The notes beneath the pieces were generated by a model. That model was given only the letters and a program-made list of their open reading frames with translations, was not told where the DNA came from and searched no databases. From Fusibacter ferrireducens (GTDB lineage: Bacteria; Bacillota; Clostridia; Peptostreptococcales; Acidaminobacteraceae): 64,000 bases of DNA. How positions within the stretch are numbered: position 1 is the stretch's first letter; each line of letters starts with the position of its first letter. The stretch lies in NCBI RefSeq assembly GCF_015352425.1, contig NZ_JADKNH010000006.1, positions 248,001-312,000 on the forward strand, given 5' to 3'. Of this stretch, positions 27,622-35,913 are shown piece after piece. The position numbers and the translations under genes were made by a program.

Positions 27622-27786
27622 TTTAAAAAAAAATGTCATTCATTAGAAATGAACGACATTTAGGTACAACAAGTACTGCTTTTATCTTTCATTTCTTACG
27701 AAATGCAGGAATTAGCACCACACATCAAATGGGATGTAGGTTGCCGGGCGTCATTGAGCCAGTCTCTCAGCCACTCTTGATAAATT
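27622..27786 (-). promoter_or_regulatory. SAM-I (S-box) riboswitch with terminator
   Basis: The minus strand carries the S-box core: P1 arms TTTATC (27784-27779) and GATAAA (27686-27681), AAGAGTGGCTGAGAGACTGG, GCCCGGCAACC and GGTGCTAATTCCTGC. Downstream is a terminator, AAATGTCGTTCATT / AATGAATGACATTT (27631-27661), followed by nine T. SAM binding should terminate transcription before the HcyBio-to-metH operon. The stretch 27787-27955 between riboswitch and lysC holds no further clear feature. Confidence 0.95.
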
Positions 27787-27955
27787 CAAGGATATTCAGT
27801 TTTATATAAGGCATACATTTATGATATTTCTGCCTTCAATATTTAGTTTTTTATGATTTTAGCACATTTGCACTAGTGTTACAACTACTTTATTAAAATT
27901 GGCAAATTTTTTTCCATAAAGCTGAAGGTGTCTTCAGCAGATTTAAGGTTAAAAT

Positions 27956-29164
27956 TTAGAGTTGAAACTCATTATGAATTGCAATAACAGCCTTTTGGTA
28001 ATCACTTTCTCTGATAATGCACGAAATATTGATATCCGATGTGGATACCATATCAATCTCTACACCTTCATTTGCAAGACATCTAAAAACTCTCGACGCT
28101 ACGCCAGCAGCTGACTTCATACCTACCCCAATGATACAGACTTTAGCCACTTTCTCATTGCCAAATACAGCCTGTGCCTTAACTTCTTTTCCAATGCGAT
28201 TTGCAAGCTCCAACGCTGAATCAAATTCATCTTCTGAAACCGTATATGAAATGGTTAAATTATCTTTATCCACATAATTTTGTGTGATAACATCTACATT
28301 GATATTGTTATTAGCAATTTCTTCAAAAATATAAGCAATATTTTGCGACGTATGTGGTACATTCGCCAATGTTATTTTTGCATTATTTGTTGTGTGCGCT
28401 ACGCCTCTAACCAGTACATCTTCCATGTTTTCATCCTCCTCAGTAACATAAGTGCCAATCGTGTCTGTAAATGATGATCTCAAGTGGATTGGCAAATGAT
28501 TTTTTGCAGCGAGTTCAACACTCCTGAGATGTAACACTTTAGCGCCTGAACCTGCCATCTCCAACATTTCTTCAAAAGAAATTTTTGAAATCTTATGTGC
28601 ATTTGGAACAATCCTAGGATCTGCAGTATAAACGCCATCAACATCTGTATAAATTTCGATCTCTGATGCATTAAGCGCTACACCTATTGCCACTGCCGAA
28701 GTATCTGAACCACCTCTTCCAAGTGTCGTAATTTCAAAATTTCTCGTTACACCTTGAAATCCCGCTATGATTACTACTTTATTCTGATCGAGTGCTTCTG
28801 TAATTTTTTTGGTTTCAATCGCTTCTATTTTAGCTTTATTGTGATTGTCATCTGTAAAGATGCCCACTTGCGAGCTCGTGAATGAAATGGCCTCTTCACC
28901 TAAGTCCTTTATGGCCATCGCCAAAAGTGAAATCGAAATTTGTTCACCTGTGGCAAGAATCATGTCTAGTTCTCTTCCAGAAGGCTTTTCCGTTACTTCT
29001 TTAGCTCGTTTCACAAGCTCATCGGTCATGCCAGCAGGTGCAGAAACAACAACGACTACTTTATTCCCTTTCTTTTTAGTTCTAACCACCTTATTTGCAA
29101 CATTTTTTACGCATTTGGCATTTGCCATAGAAGTCCCACCATATTTTTGAACAATAATATTCAT
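27956..29164 (-). CDS. lysC: Aspartate kinase
   Basis: A 402-residue monofunctional aspartokinase making aspartyl phosphate, the entry to homoserine, methionine, threonine and lysine. The kinase domain opens with VQKYGGTSMA (about 5-14), has FQGVTRNFEITTLGRGGSDTSA (start about 140) and EIYTDVDGVYTADPR (about 174-188). Two ACT domains follow (about 265-402) and would bind the feedback amino acid. It is under its own SAM-I riboswitch, so supply of aspartate semialdehyde is matched to SAM level. GGAGG site before ATG. Confidence 0.96.
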   Translation of the reverse strand: MNIIVQKYGGTSMANAKCVKNVANKVVRTKKKGNKVVVVVSAPAGMTDELVKRAKEVTEKPSGRELDMILATGEQISISLLAMAIKDLGEEAISFTSSQVGIFTDDNHNKAKIEAIETKKITEALDQNKVVIIAGFQGVTRNFEITTLGRGGSDTSAVAIGVALNASEIEIYTDVDGVYTADPRIVPNAHKISKISFEEMLEMAGSGAKVLHLRSVELAAKNHLPIHLRSSFTDTIGTYVTEEDENMEDVLVRGVAHTTNNAKITLANVPHTSQNIAYIFEEIANNNINVDVITQNYVDKDNLTISYTVSEDEFDSALELANRIGKEVKAQAVFGNEKVAKVCIIGVGMKSAAGVASRVFRCLANEGVEIDMVSTSDINISCIIRESDYQKAVIAIHNEFQL

Positions 29165-29239
29165 GAAAAACCTCCTTTCATAAATTTCTGGTTAACAGTA
29201 TTTAAATCCATTTACTTACATACAAAAAAATCATATAAA

Positions 29240-29390
29240 AAAATCGCATTCAAATCGAAGGCGATAAAGATCATAAATCTCTTCTTATCTATCACTTCAT
29301 AAAGAAATGCAGGAATTAGCACCACGCATCGAATGGGATGCAGGTTGCTGGACGTCATTGAGCCTGTTCTCTCAGCCACTCTTGATAAGG
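29240..29390 (-). promoter_or_regulatory. SAM-I (S-box) riboswitch upstream of lysC
   Basis: Second S-box: P1 arms CTTATC...GATAAG (29389-29384 and 29289-29284), AAGAGTGGCTGAGAGAACAGG, GTCCAGCAACC and GGTGCTAATTCCTGC, very like the one at 27.7 kb. A terminator (ATCGC-TTC / GAA-GCGAT, 29242-29265, then T-run) follows before lysC. Confidence 0.95.
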
Positions 29391-29396
29391 TATTCA

Positions 29397-29425
29397 ATTA
29401 TAGAACAAAATATAAATGGTTTTAA
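29397..29425 (-). promoter_or_regulatory. Promoter for the lysC riboswitch transcript
   Basis: TATAAT (29402-29397) with a weak -35 TTAAAA (29425-29420), spacing 17 bp, directly in front of the S-box. Confidence 0.5.
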
Positions 29426-29566
29426 CTCAATAGCAATGTTAACACAATTCCATTGCCCTTTCAAGTAAAAATGTCAATAATATCATGTCTTTTTTTGAAA
29501 ACATTACAAGTCTATGCGTTCAATAGAGCCCATTTGATAGTGCATTTAATCCGATTTAAACAGAAA

Positions 29567-29598
29567 AGAAGATCCGACAAGTTTCTGCCAGATCTTCT
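29567..29598 (-). terminator. Terminator at the end of the ABC exporter operon
   Basis: A perfect 8-bp stem AGAAGATC/GATCTTCT with a 16-nt loop, followed on the minus strand by TTTTCTGTTT, 9 bp behind the stop of the 49-codon ORF. The gap 29400-29566 has nothing else. Confidence 0.6.
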
Positions 29599-29606
29599 CT
29601 TTCATT

Positions 29607-29756
29607 CTATAGTTTTTCTATTTTTCGAAATGATTTACTTTGCTTTGATCTATTTCTAAATTCACTTTTGAGATACAATTGCCATTCAAGACTCTGATTT
29701 ATGCGTTCTTTTTTAGGCGATACGAAATCATTCATTATATAATATTGCTGCATCAT
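29607..29756 (-). CDS. Small basic protein behind the ABC exporter
   Basis: A 49-codon ORF starting with two ATGs, with GGAAG 8 nt upstream and a terminator 9 bp downstream. The product (begins MMQQYYIMNDFVSPKKER) is hydrophilic and strongly basic towards the C-terminus (Lys/Arg/Ser). I do not recognise a family. It lies 69 bp behind the second exporter gene and is probably the last gene of that transcript. The fit of ribosome site, ORF and terminator argues for a real gene. Confidence 0.5.
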   Translation of the reverse strand: MMQQYYIMNDFVSPKKERINQSLEWQLYLKSEFRNRSKQSKSFRKIEKL

Positions 29757-29825
29757 AATCGATACTTCCTTTCTTCATAAAAACATTGATTTATTGAACA
29801 CTTTAATGGGTTAAACATTCTACCA

Positions 29826-31703
29826 TCAAGCACTCTTTTCTGATTCTTTCTCTTCTCTATTTTGTGTAATCTTTTTTGAGGTTTTTTCATTTAAAATTTC
29901 CATTTCACCCTCTTCAATAAACTGATTTGTATAGAGTTCATAGTAATGACCCTTTTCTGTCATCAGTTCTTGATGGGTGCCTTGCTCTATGACGACGCCT
30001 TTTTCAAGTACCAAAATGCGATCTGCATTTCGAATCGTTGACAATCTATGCGCAACAATAAAACTTGTTCTATTTTCTAATATACGGTCAATAGCATATT
30101 GAATTTTAGCTTCTGTCTCTGTATCAATAGAGGACGTCGCCTCGTCTAAAAAGAATATCCTCGGTGCTGATAAAATGGCTCTTGCAAAGGATACGAGCTG
30201 TTTCTCACCAGTAGAGAGCAATGCACCGCCTTCACCCACTTCAGATTCATAACCTTTTTCAAGCTTACTTATGAACCCATGAGCATTTACAATTTTAGCG
30301 GCATTTACGATTTCTTCATCCGTTGCATCTAACTTGCCATAGCGGATATTCTCCTTTATGGTACCACTAAACAAGTGCGGTGCCTGTAAGACATATCCAA
30401 TATTCGCATGAAGCCAATTTTGTGATCTCAACTTGTAATCCACGCCATCTATTAAAATTTCTCCACTTGTGGGTTCATAAAACCTACAAGCCAAATTGAC
30501 GATTGTACTTTTCCCTGAACCTGTTTCGCCAACAAGCGCCACAGTCTCTCCCTGATTTACTTTCAAATTAAAATCTTTGAGAATGTATTCACCTTTCTTA
30601 TAGAAAAAGTCTACATTTTTAAACTCAATTTGACCTTTTAAAGGTTCCCAGTTCTCCGTCTTTTGATGGTAATGGTCACCGTATTTGGCGAGCACCTCCT
30701 CAGATTCAAGGATATCCTCTTCTTCATTGATGAGATTCATAACGCGTTCTGCAGCCGCCTGAGCACTGATCATTTCCGTATAGATTCTAGCAAGTTCTAA
30801 TACAGGATCAAAGAATTGACGTGCATAGGTGATAAACAACACTAAGGTCCCATAAGTGATTGTAGAGTTCATTACGAATATGCTTCCAAAATAAAGTGTT
30901 AACACCATCCCAATTGCAGAGATAAAAAGTGCCACAGGTAAATAACCCGCTGAAAAAGTGGCCGCCCTAATGGACGTGCGCTTCATATCTTGTGTTACAA
31001 CGCCAAATTCTCTGCTATTGAGATCCTCTCTGACAAGCGTTTTAGTCGTTTTTGCGCCCACTATGCCTTCATTGAAGAGTCCTGTAATTTTGGAGTTTAT
31101 TTTTCTAACATTTCTATAGGCCACCAACATCTTTTTTTCGAATAACACGCTTATAAATGCCAATATAGGAACTGTCACTAACGTCACAAGCGCCAACTTA
31201 ACATTGACAATGAGCATGACGATGGAGATGCCAAACATCATTGCAAGCCCCCAAATCATATCCACAAGTCCCCAGGCAACCGTTTCTGAAATCTTAGTTG
31301 CATCTGAAGTTGTCCTTGCGATCATCCAGCCGATTGCATTTCGATCATAATAGCTAAACGACAATTTTTGCAATTTTTCAAAACAGTCTTTTCGCATTTT
31401 ATAAACCAAATTCATTTCGATTTTCCCTGCATGTCGGATAAATGAAAATATAATTATAGAGAGTAAAAGGGCTAAAGCTAAATACATCACACCCACTTTA
31501 CCAAGACCTTGGGCATTTCCAGGTATCACATAATGATCAATTGCATACTGTGTTAAGAGTGGAAAGGATATATCCACGCAAGCAAGTGATACCATAAAAA
31601 CGCATAGAATTATAAAATCTCTTTTAAACTCAGAGAAATACTGAATCAGTGCTTTCCATATTTTATTATCATATTTCAATTTCATTTCTTTGTTGTTTTC
31701 CAC
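29826..31703 (-). CDS. Heterodimeric ABC exporter subunit (BmrD/YheH-like)
   Basis: A 625-residue half-transporter: six-helix membrane domain (about 25-320) and C-terminal ATPase. Walker A GETGSGKST (about 393-401), Walker B FFLDEATSSID with the catalytic Glu, and an H-loop (IVAHR) are standard. The signature is LSTGEKQ instead of LSGGQ. With the partner subunit, which lacks the catalytic Glu, this gives one competent and one degenerate ATP site, typical of heterodimeric multidrug exporters. GTG start with GGGGG upstream; 34 bp behind the partner gene. Confidence 0.9.
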   Translation of the reverse strand: MENNKEMKLKYDNKIWKALIQYFSEFKRDFIILCVFMVSLACVDISFPLLTQYAIDHYVIPGNAQGLGKVGVMYLALALLLSIIIFSFIRHAGKIEMNLVYKMRKDCFEKLQKLSFSYYDRNAIGWMIARTTSDATKISETVAWGLVDMIWGLAMMFGISIVMLIVNVKLALVTLVTVPILAFISVLFEKKMLVAYRNVRKINSKITGLFNEGIVGAKTTKTLVREDLNSREFGVVTQDMKRTSIRAATFSAGYLPVALFISAIGMVLTLYFGSIFVMNSTITYGTLVLFITYARQFFDPVLELARIYTEMISAQAAAERVMNLINEEEDILESEEVLAKYGDHYHQKTENWEPLKGQIEFKNVDFFYKKGEYILKDFNLKVNQGETVALVGETGSGKSTIVNLACRFYEPTSGEILIDGVDYKLRSQNWLHANIGYVLQAPHLFSGTIKENIRYGKLDATDEEIVNAAKIVNAHGFISKLEKGYESEVGEGGALLSTGEKQLVSFARAILSAPRIFFLDEATSSIDTETEAKIQYAIDRILENRTSFIVAHRLSTIRNADRILVLEKGVVIEQGTHQELMTEKGHYYELYTNQFIEEGEMEILNEKTSKKITQNREEKESEKSA

Positions 31704-31737
31704 TAAGATGCCCCCTTTTATTAACTAACTGCTTTTA

Positions 31738-33480
31738 TTAGCTAACCATTTTTTGCAAATCCCAAATCCGTCTATAAAGGCCCTCATCCTCCACAAGTTG
31801 GCGATGAGTTCCTTTTTGTATGATCTTCCCATCGTCTAGGACAATGATGATATCTGCTTCCGATAAGGTTGAGATTCTATGGCTGATAATCATAGTTGTT
31901 ATTTCTTTGTTGCGTTCATTAAGTGCTCGTCTAATGCGCATATCTGTTTCTGTATCCACTGCGCTCAATGAATCGTCAAAGATCAATATACGCTTATCTG
32001 GATCAATTATAGTTCTTGAAATAGCAATTCTTTGTTTTTGTCCACCAGATAGAGAAACCCCTTTTTCGCCAATGACAGTTTCATAGCCTTCTCTAAATGT
32101 GAGAATATTTTCATGAATAGAGGCTGTTTGTGCCGCCATGTAGATGTCTTGATCTTTGAAATCATTTCGTATGATGCCAATGTTCTCTTTAAGTGTCTTT
32201 GCATAGAGATAGGGTTCTTGTAAAATAAGGCCTATTTTTTGGCGAATCCACTGTTTTTTTATGGTCTTGAGTTCAATACCATCTATTTTTATACTGCCCT
32301 CATACTCATATAATCTCTGTAAAAGATGCACTAATGTTGACTTGCCTGAGCCTGTTGAACCCAAAATGCCCAGTGTTTGCCCCATAGGTAAATCAAAAGA
32401 TATATTTTGAAGCGCTACTTTGCCATCTGGATAACTAAAGGAAACATTCTCAAACTGAATATGTCCCAAAACTTGTGCTTCAACTTCATGCGGCTGATCT
32501 TCTTCAACTGCTTCGTTTAAAATTTCTTCCACACGTGTAATTGAAACAGTTGTTTTTCCAAGCTCACTTAACATTCTTCCCGATTGTTTTACTGGCCAGA
32601 GCAGCATGGATTCGTAAGTGATAAAAGCCACCATGGTACCAATACTAATTTCACCTGAAATCACCATTGTAGAGCCCACAACCAATACAATGCCACTTTG
32701 GATAAGCGTTAACAAATCCGAGGATGACCAGAAGACGGCAAGGACCTCAATCAAACGATAAGTTACTTTACAATACTCAGTGTTCACTTTTTCAAATTTA
32801 TCAATTTCGTATTTTTCTCTACCAAAAGCACGTACAACTCTGACGCCCGATAGATTTTCCTGCAATACGGTTGTCAATACACTTTCTGCTTCATCCGATT
32901 TTTTAAAGCGCTTCTGAACCTTTGTGAAAAAAATATAGGAAAAGGCAAATAGAACAGGAATTAGTGCAATGGCGTAGATCGTCAATTTTAGATTCAAGCG
33001 CATCATAATGACCACTGATAGTAGGATCATAAAGATGATTCTACCCAGATCCACAATCTGAACGCCTAGAAATTTCCTAATAGTTTCCACATCAGATGTA
33101 CATCTTTGAATCATGTCACCAGTTTCTTTTTTGGTGTGAGATTCATAAGACATGTATTGAATTTGTCTATATAAATTATTCTTTATATTTTCTGCAATGT
33201 GTTCCGCCGCATAGTTTGATAAATAACCCTTGAGAAATAAAAACACACCTCTTATCAGTCCAATACCTATAACCATCCACACGACACTCATTAGATTCTT
33301 GCCAAACGCATCCATCAGGAATTGCAAATTACCTGCTGGCTCATCTCCTATAATTGAATCAATCGCATATTTTATCAAAATAGGTGTCGCCAGTTGCATC
33401 ACTGTTGCTATGACGATTGAAAGTACAGCCATCAAAAAAATACTCCTGTAACCTTTCAAATATTTGAATATATTTTTCAT
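31738..33480 (-). CDS. Heterodimeric ABC exporter subunit (BmrC/YheI-like)
   Basis: A 580-residue half-transporter with six membrane helices (about 15-310) and an ATPase domain. Walker A is GSTGSGKST (about 366-374) and the signature LSGGQKQRIAIS is canonical. Walker B reads LIFDDSLSAVD, with Asp replacing the catalytic Glu, so this subunit supplies the degenerate site. ATG with AGGAGG upstream. The order leader ORF, degenerate subunit, catalytic subunit and the sizes recall bmrBCD of Bacillus. Expected role is export of drugs or peptides across the membrane. Confidence 0.9.
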   Translation of the reverse strand: MKNIFKYLKGYRSIFLMAVLSIVIATVMQLATPILIKYAIDSIIGDEPAGNLQFLMDAFGKNLMSVVWMVIGIGLIRGVFLFLKGYLSNYAAEHIAENIKNNLYRQIQYMSYESHTKKETGDMIQRCTSDVETIRKFLGVQIVDLGRIIFMILLSVVIMMRLNLKLTIYAIALIPVLFAFSYIFFTKVQKRFKKSDEAESVLTTVLQENLSGVRVVRAFGREKYEIDKFEKVNTEYCKVTYRLIEVLAVFWSSSDLLTLIQSGIVLVVGSTMVISGEISIGTMVAFITYESMLLWPVKQSGRMLSELGKTTVSITRVEEILNEAVEEDQPHEVEAQVLGHIQFENVSFSYPDGKVALQNISFDLPMGQTLGILGSTGSGKSTLVHLLQRLYEYEGSIKIDGIELKTIKKQWIRQKIGLILQEPYLYAKTLKENIGIIRNDFKDQDIYMAAQTASIHENILTFREGYETVIGEKGVSLSGGQKQRIAISRTIIDPDKRILIFDDSLSAVDTETDMRIRRALNERNKEITTMIISHRISTLSEADIIIVLDDGKIIQKGTHRQLVEDEGLYRRIWDLQKMVS

Positions 33481-33557
33481 AATTTCGACCTCCTAACTTT
33501 ATTGTTTCTAAGTAATAAATTTCTATAAAGTCCGATAATTTCCTTAAATGGTAAAGA

Positions 33558-33605
33558 AAAAGACCATGCAAGCATGGTCTTTTAAGAGTGAACCCATATT
33601 CACTC
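33558..33605 (-). promoter_or_regulatory. Two hairpins in the exporter leader, second a terminator
   Basis: The minus-strand hairpin GAGTGAA/TTCACTC (33605-33586) is followed at once by a 12-bp stem AAAAGACCATGC/GCATGGTCTTTT with a 2-nt loop and a T-run (33583-33558), 78 bp before the exporter start. This is a strong intrinsic terminator between promoter and exporter genes. Confidence 0.7.
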
Positions 33606-33663
33606 ACATATTTATAATCAGCCACTCTCCTTATTACAGAGAACAAACATGTTTATAGACATA

Positions 33664-33693
33664 AAAAAACCACAGACTTTTTTGCCTGTGGTT
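33664..33693 (-). terminator. Attenuator terminator behind the leader ORF
   Basis: Stem AACCACAG/CTGTGGTT with loop GCAAAAAAGT, then seven T, on the minus strand. It begins 34 nt after the leader-ORF stop. The left arm CCACAGGC (33691-33684) can pair instead with GCCTGCGG (33747-33740) inside the leader ORF (7 of 8 pairs), which would prevent this hairpin. Confidence 0.75.
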
Positions 33694-33726
33694 AATCATT
33701 CTAAATGATAAATCTCTTAAAATTTC

Positions 33727-33843
33727 TTATAAGCGATTCCCGCAGGCTACAGAATTATTAAATTGAATTGAGGGCGCACTGATGGCGTAGATACGATTAA
33801 ATGCTGATTTTCTGTTTAGTACGATGTTCGTTAAAATAATCAT
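33727..33843 (-). CDS. 38-residue leader peptide of the ABC exporter
   Basis: An ORF of 38 codons from ATG at 33843 with a very strong GGGAGG site 7 nt upstream. The peptide (starts MIILTNIVLNRKSAFNR, ends ACGNRL) has no signal sequence, no double-glycine leader and no family match known to me. Its codons 33-35 (GCC TGC GGG) contain the segment complementary to the left arm of the following terminator. That placement fits a regulatory leader ORF for ribosome-mediated attenuation, as described for bmrB. A secreted peptide substrate is the less likely alternative. Confidence 0.65.
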   Translation of the reverse strand: MIILTNIVLNRKSAFNRIYAISAPSIQFNNSVACGNRL

Positions 33844-33906
33844 TTTGTAACCTCCCTTTTTTATTTTTGTTGATTTATTGTGGCAACCTCGGCTGACCAC
33901 AAAATA

Positions 33907-33976
33907 ATGATATAACAATTTTTATGGGCTCGCAATACTTTTTTTACACCTGTAACAGTCTTGTAATGTCATTACA
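33907..33976 (-). promoter_or_regulatory. Promoter and upstream palindrome of the leader-peptide/exporter operon
   Basis: TTGCGA (33935-33930), 17 bp, TATCAT (33912-33907). Upstream, TGTAATG-T-CATTACA (33962-33976) is a perfect inverted repeat that could bind a regulator. A further imperfect hairpin (TTGTGG/CCACAA arms, 33878-33902) lies in the leader before the ORF. The gap 33977-34118 shows nothing else. Confidence 0.5.
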
Positions 33977-34118
33977 GATACTTGTCATTTTAATTTTCAC
34001 CTTGAAATATACTCAAACGGTTTCAATTAAAGCATTTCAAATTAAAACATGATCTGAGTATTATATTATTTTATAACAACTTTGTAATATTAAAACATGT
34101 AAACTGGCATAAAAAGCA

Positions 34119-34772
34119 CTATTTCTGTCCATATTTGTTAACATAAAAATCACGCATATAGCGGCAATCACGCTCTGATAATTCTACTGGACCGCCAATA
34201 CATTGTGTCAAAAGAGTGACATGTGCTGATTTTTCACATACATGTGTGATTTTTAAAGCTTCTTTCAAATCTTTTCCCACTGCAATCAACCCATGATTTG
34301 CCAAGATGACAGCGTTTCTATCCTTTAAGGCTTTAACCGCTTCTACACCAAGCTCCAGAGAACCCGGCAATCTATATTCTGAAACGCGAACGTTGCCACC
34401 GACGATTTCTATTAGATCATCCGTTACAGCAGGGATTGGTTTTCTTGCCACAGCCATAGCTGTGCAGTATGTAGAATGTGTATGAATTATTGCAAGGACA
34501 TCTGGCCTGTTCTTATATATTTCCAGATGCAATGGTAACTCAATTGAAGGTGTCATATCACCATCTATCAAATTTCCCTCTAAATCAATAATAGGAACAT
34601 TTTCAGATTTAATTTTCTCGTAATCCACACCACTGGGCGTAATTGCTACCAGATCTTCATTGGGAATACGAACACTGATGTTTCCCCAGGAACCAATAAC
34701 CAAGGATAATCTGGAAATCAACAACCCAGTATCGATGATTTCTTTTCTCGTCATCTGATGTTTAAGTGACAT
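34119..34772 (-). CDS. Class II aldolase/adducin-family protein (fuculose-phosphate aldolase-like)
   Basis: A 217-residue zinc-dependent aldolase. The family motifs are GNISVRIPNED (about 31-41), PSGVDYEKI, the catalytic Glu in SIELPLHLEIY (about 78-88), the metal ligands HTHSTYC (about 97-103) and ANHGLIAVG (about 159-167). Relatives cleave L-fuculose 1-phosphate, ribulose 5-phosphate or methylthioribulose phosphate; the substrate here is open. AGGAGG points to the ATG at 34772, six codons inside the open frame. Single gene between exporter and chemotaxis operons. Confidence 0.85.
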   Translation of the reverse strand: MSLKHQMTRKEIIDTGLLISRLSLVIGSWGNISVRIPNEDLVAITPSGVDYEKIKSENVPIIDLEGNLIDGDMTPSIELPLHLEIYKNRPDVLAIIHTHSTYCTAMAVARKPIPAVTDDLIEIVGGNVRVSEYRLPGSLELGVEAVKALKDRNAVILANHGLIAVGKDLKEALKITHVCEKSAHVTLLTQCIGGPVELSERDCRYMRDFYVNKYGQK

Positions 34773-34887
34773 TTTTCCTCCTATGTGCATCCATTTAAAT
34801 TAATATACATTATACCATATTCTCAACTTATTATGATAGTCATAATGCATTTTTTAAGTGCACATGGTCTGCCAAACAATAAATTTT

Positions 34888-35910
34888 CTAGATCAGCGCC
34901 AATATTTTTTTATGAATTTCAGTGATTGGCAATTGATAATCGACGGCACCAATATCATACGCTACTTTGGGCATACCGTAGACAATACAAGTCTTCTCAT
35001 CTTGACCTATTGTTTTCGCCCCATTTTGCTTCATATTTAAAAGACCTTTGGCACCATCTTGTCCCATGCCTGTCAATATAATACCAATCGCCTGTTTGCC
35101 ATAGAATTGGGCAACGGACTCAAAGAGCACATCCACAGAAGGAATATGCCCGTTTCTCTTGTCGCCTTCAAAAAGCTTCACGGTCATCTTGCGTCCCTGC
35201 CTATGAAGCCTCATTTGAAGTCCTCCTGGCGCTATTAATGCGATGCCATCTTGAACTTCATCACCGTCTTCTGCCTCTTTAACAATCATTCTACAAGCTG
35301 AATTTAATCTTTGGGCATACATTTTTGTAAAGACAGGGGGCATATGTTGAACAATAACAATCCCTGGAACATCTGCGGGCAATTTATGCAGTATCTCAAA
35401 AAGCGCCTCTGTGCCACCTGTGGATGCACCCACTGCAATGATCCTATTCGTTTGTCTCTGATGATCCTTACTTTCTTCATTAGACTTTCTAATAATGCGC
35501 TTTAAACCGCTCACATTTGCAATGGACGCGATTTTCACTTTAATAATTAACTCGTTAATAAAAAGATCCAGCGCATTTTCAGAAGTTGAGCTTGGCTTAT
35601 TTACAAATTCCACAGCACCATACTTTAAGGCATCAAATACCATATTGTCAAGCGATGACATCACCACTACTGGAAGCGGATATTGAGGCATTAGCCTCTT
35701 TAAAAATTCTATGCCATCCATTTTAGGCATTTGAACATCCAATATCATTACATCCGGTTCATAGATCAAAATTTTATCGCGCGCATCATAGGGATCCATA
35801 GCCGTAGCAACGACTTCAATTCCCGCATCTTTTTCAAGTTTATTTTTTAATGTTTCCCGAAATAAAAGGGAATCATCTACAATGAGCACACGGATTTTTC
35901 TTTGTGACAT
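34888..35910 (-). CDS. cheB: Chemotaxis protein-glutamate methylesterase CheB
   Basis: A 340-residue response regulator that removes methyl groups from receptors and deamidates them. The receiver domain (about 5-125) has VDDS and the phospho-acceptor Asp58 in VMILDVQMP. The methylesterase domain (about 150-340) has the Ser nucleophile in VGASTGGTEA, His in VIVQHMPP and Asp in LTGMGQDGAKG. The gene lies 3 bp behind cheR. Phosphorylation by CheA links it to adaptation. Confidence 0.96.
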   Translation of the reverse strand: MSQRKIRVLIVDDSLLFRETLKNKLEKDAGIEVVATAMDPYDARDKILIYEPDVMILDVQMPKMDGIEFLKRLMPQYPLPVVVMSSLDNMVFDALKYGAVEFVNKPSSTSENALDLFINELIIKVKIASIANVSGLKRIIRKSNEESKDHQRQTNRIIAVGASTGGTEALFEILHKLPADVPGIVIVQHMPPVFTKMYAQRLNSACRMIVKEAEDGDEVQDGIALIAPGGLQMRLHRQGRKMTVKLFEGDKRNGHIPSVDVLFESVAQFYGKQAIGIILTGMGQDGAKGLLNMKQNGAKTIGQDEKTCIVYGMPKVAYDIGAVDYQLPITEIHKKILALI

Positions 35911-35913
35911 ACA

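Noticed and set aside
33359-33646. 95-codon open frame overlapping the start of the BmrC-like gene.
   Set aside because: It runs through terminator hairpins and into the N-terminal coding region in another frame; no ribosome site and no protein-like conservation visible.
33600-33663. Very short leader ORFs in the second exporter leader (a 10-codon ORF and an ATG-TGA pair).
   Set aside because: Neither has a properly spaced ribosome site, so they were not listed as genes.
33727-33843. Bacteriocin or RiPP precursor exported by the adjacent ABC pair.
   Set aside because: No double-glycine leader, no peptidase domain on the exporter, no modification enzymes, and two terminators separate it from the exporter. 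The pairing with the terminator arm better fits a leader ORF.
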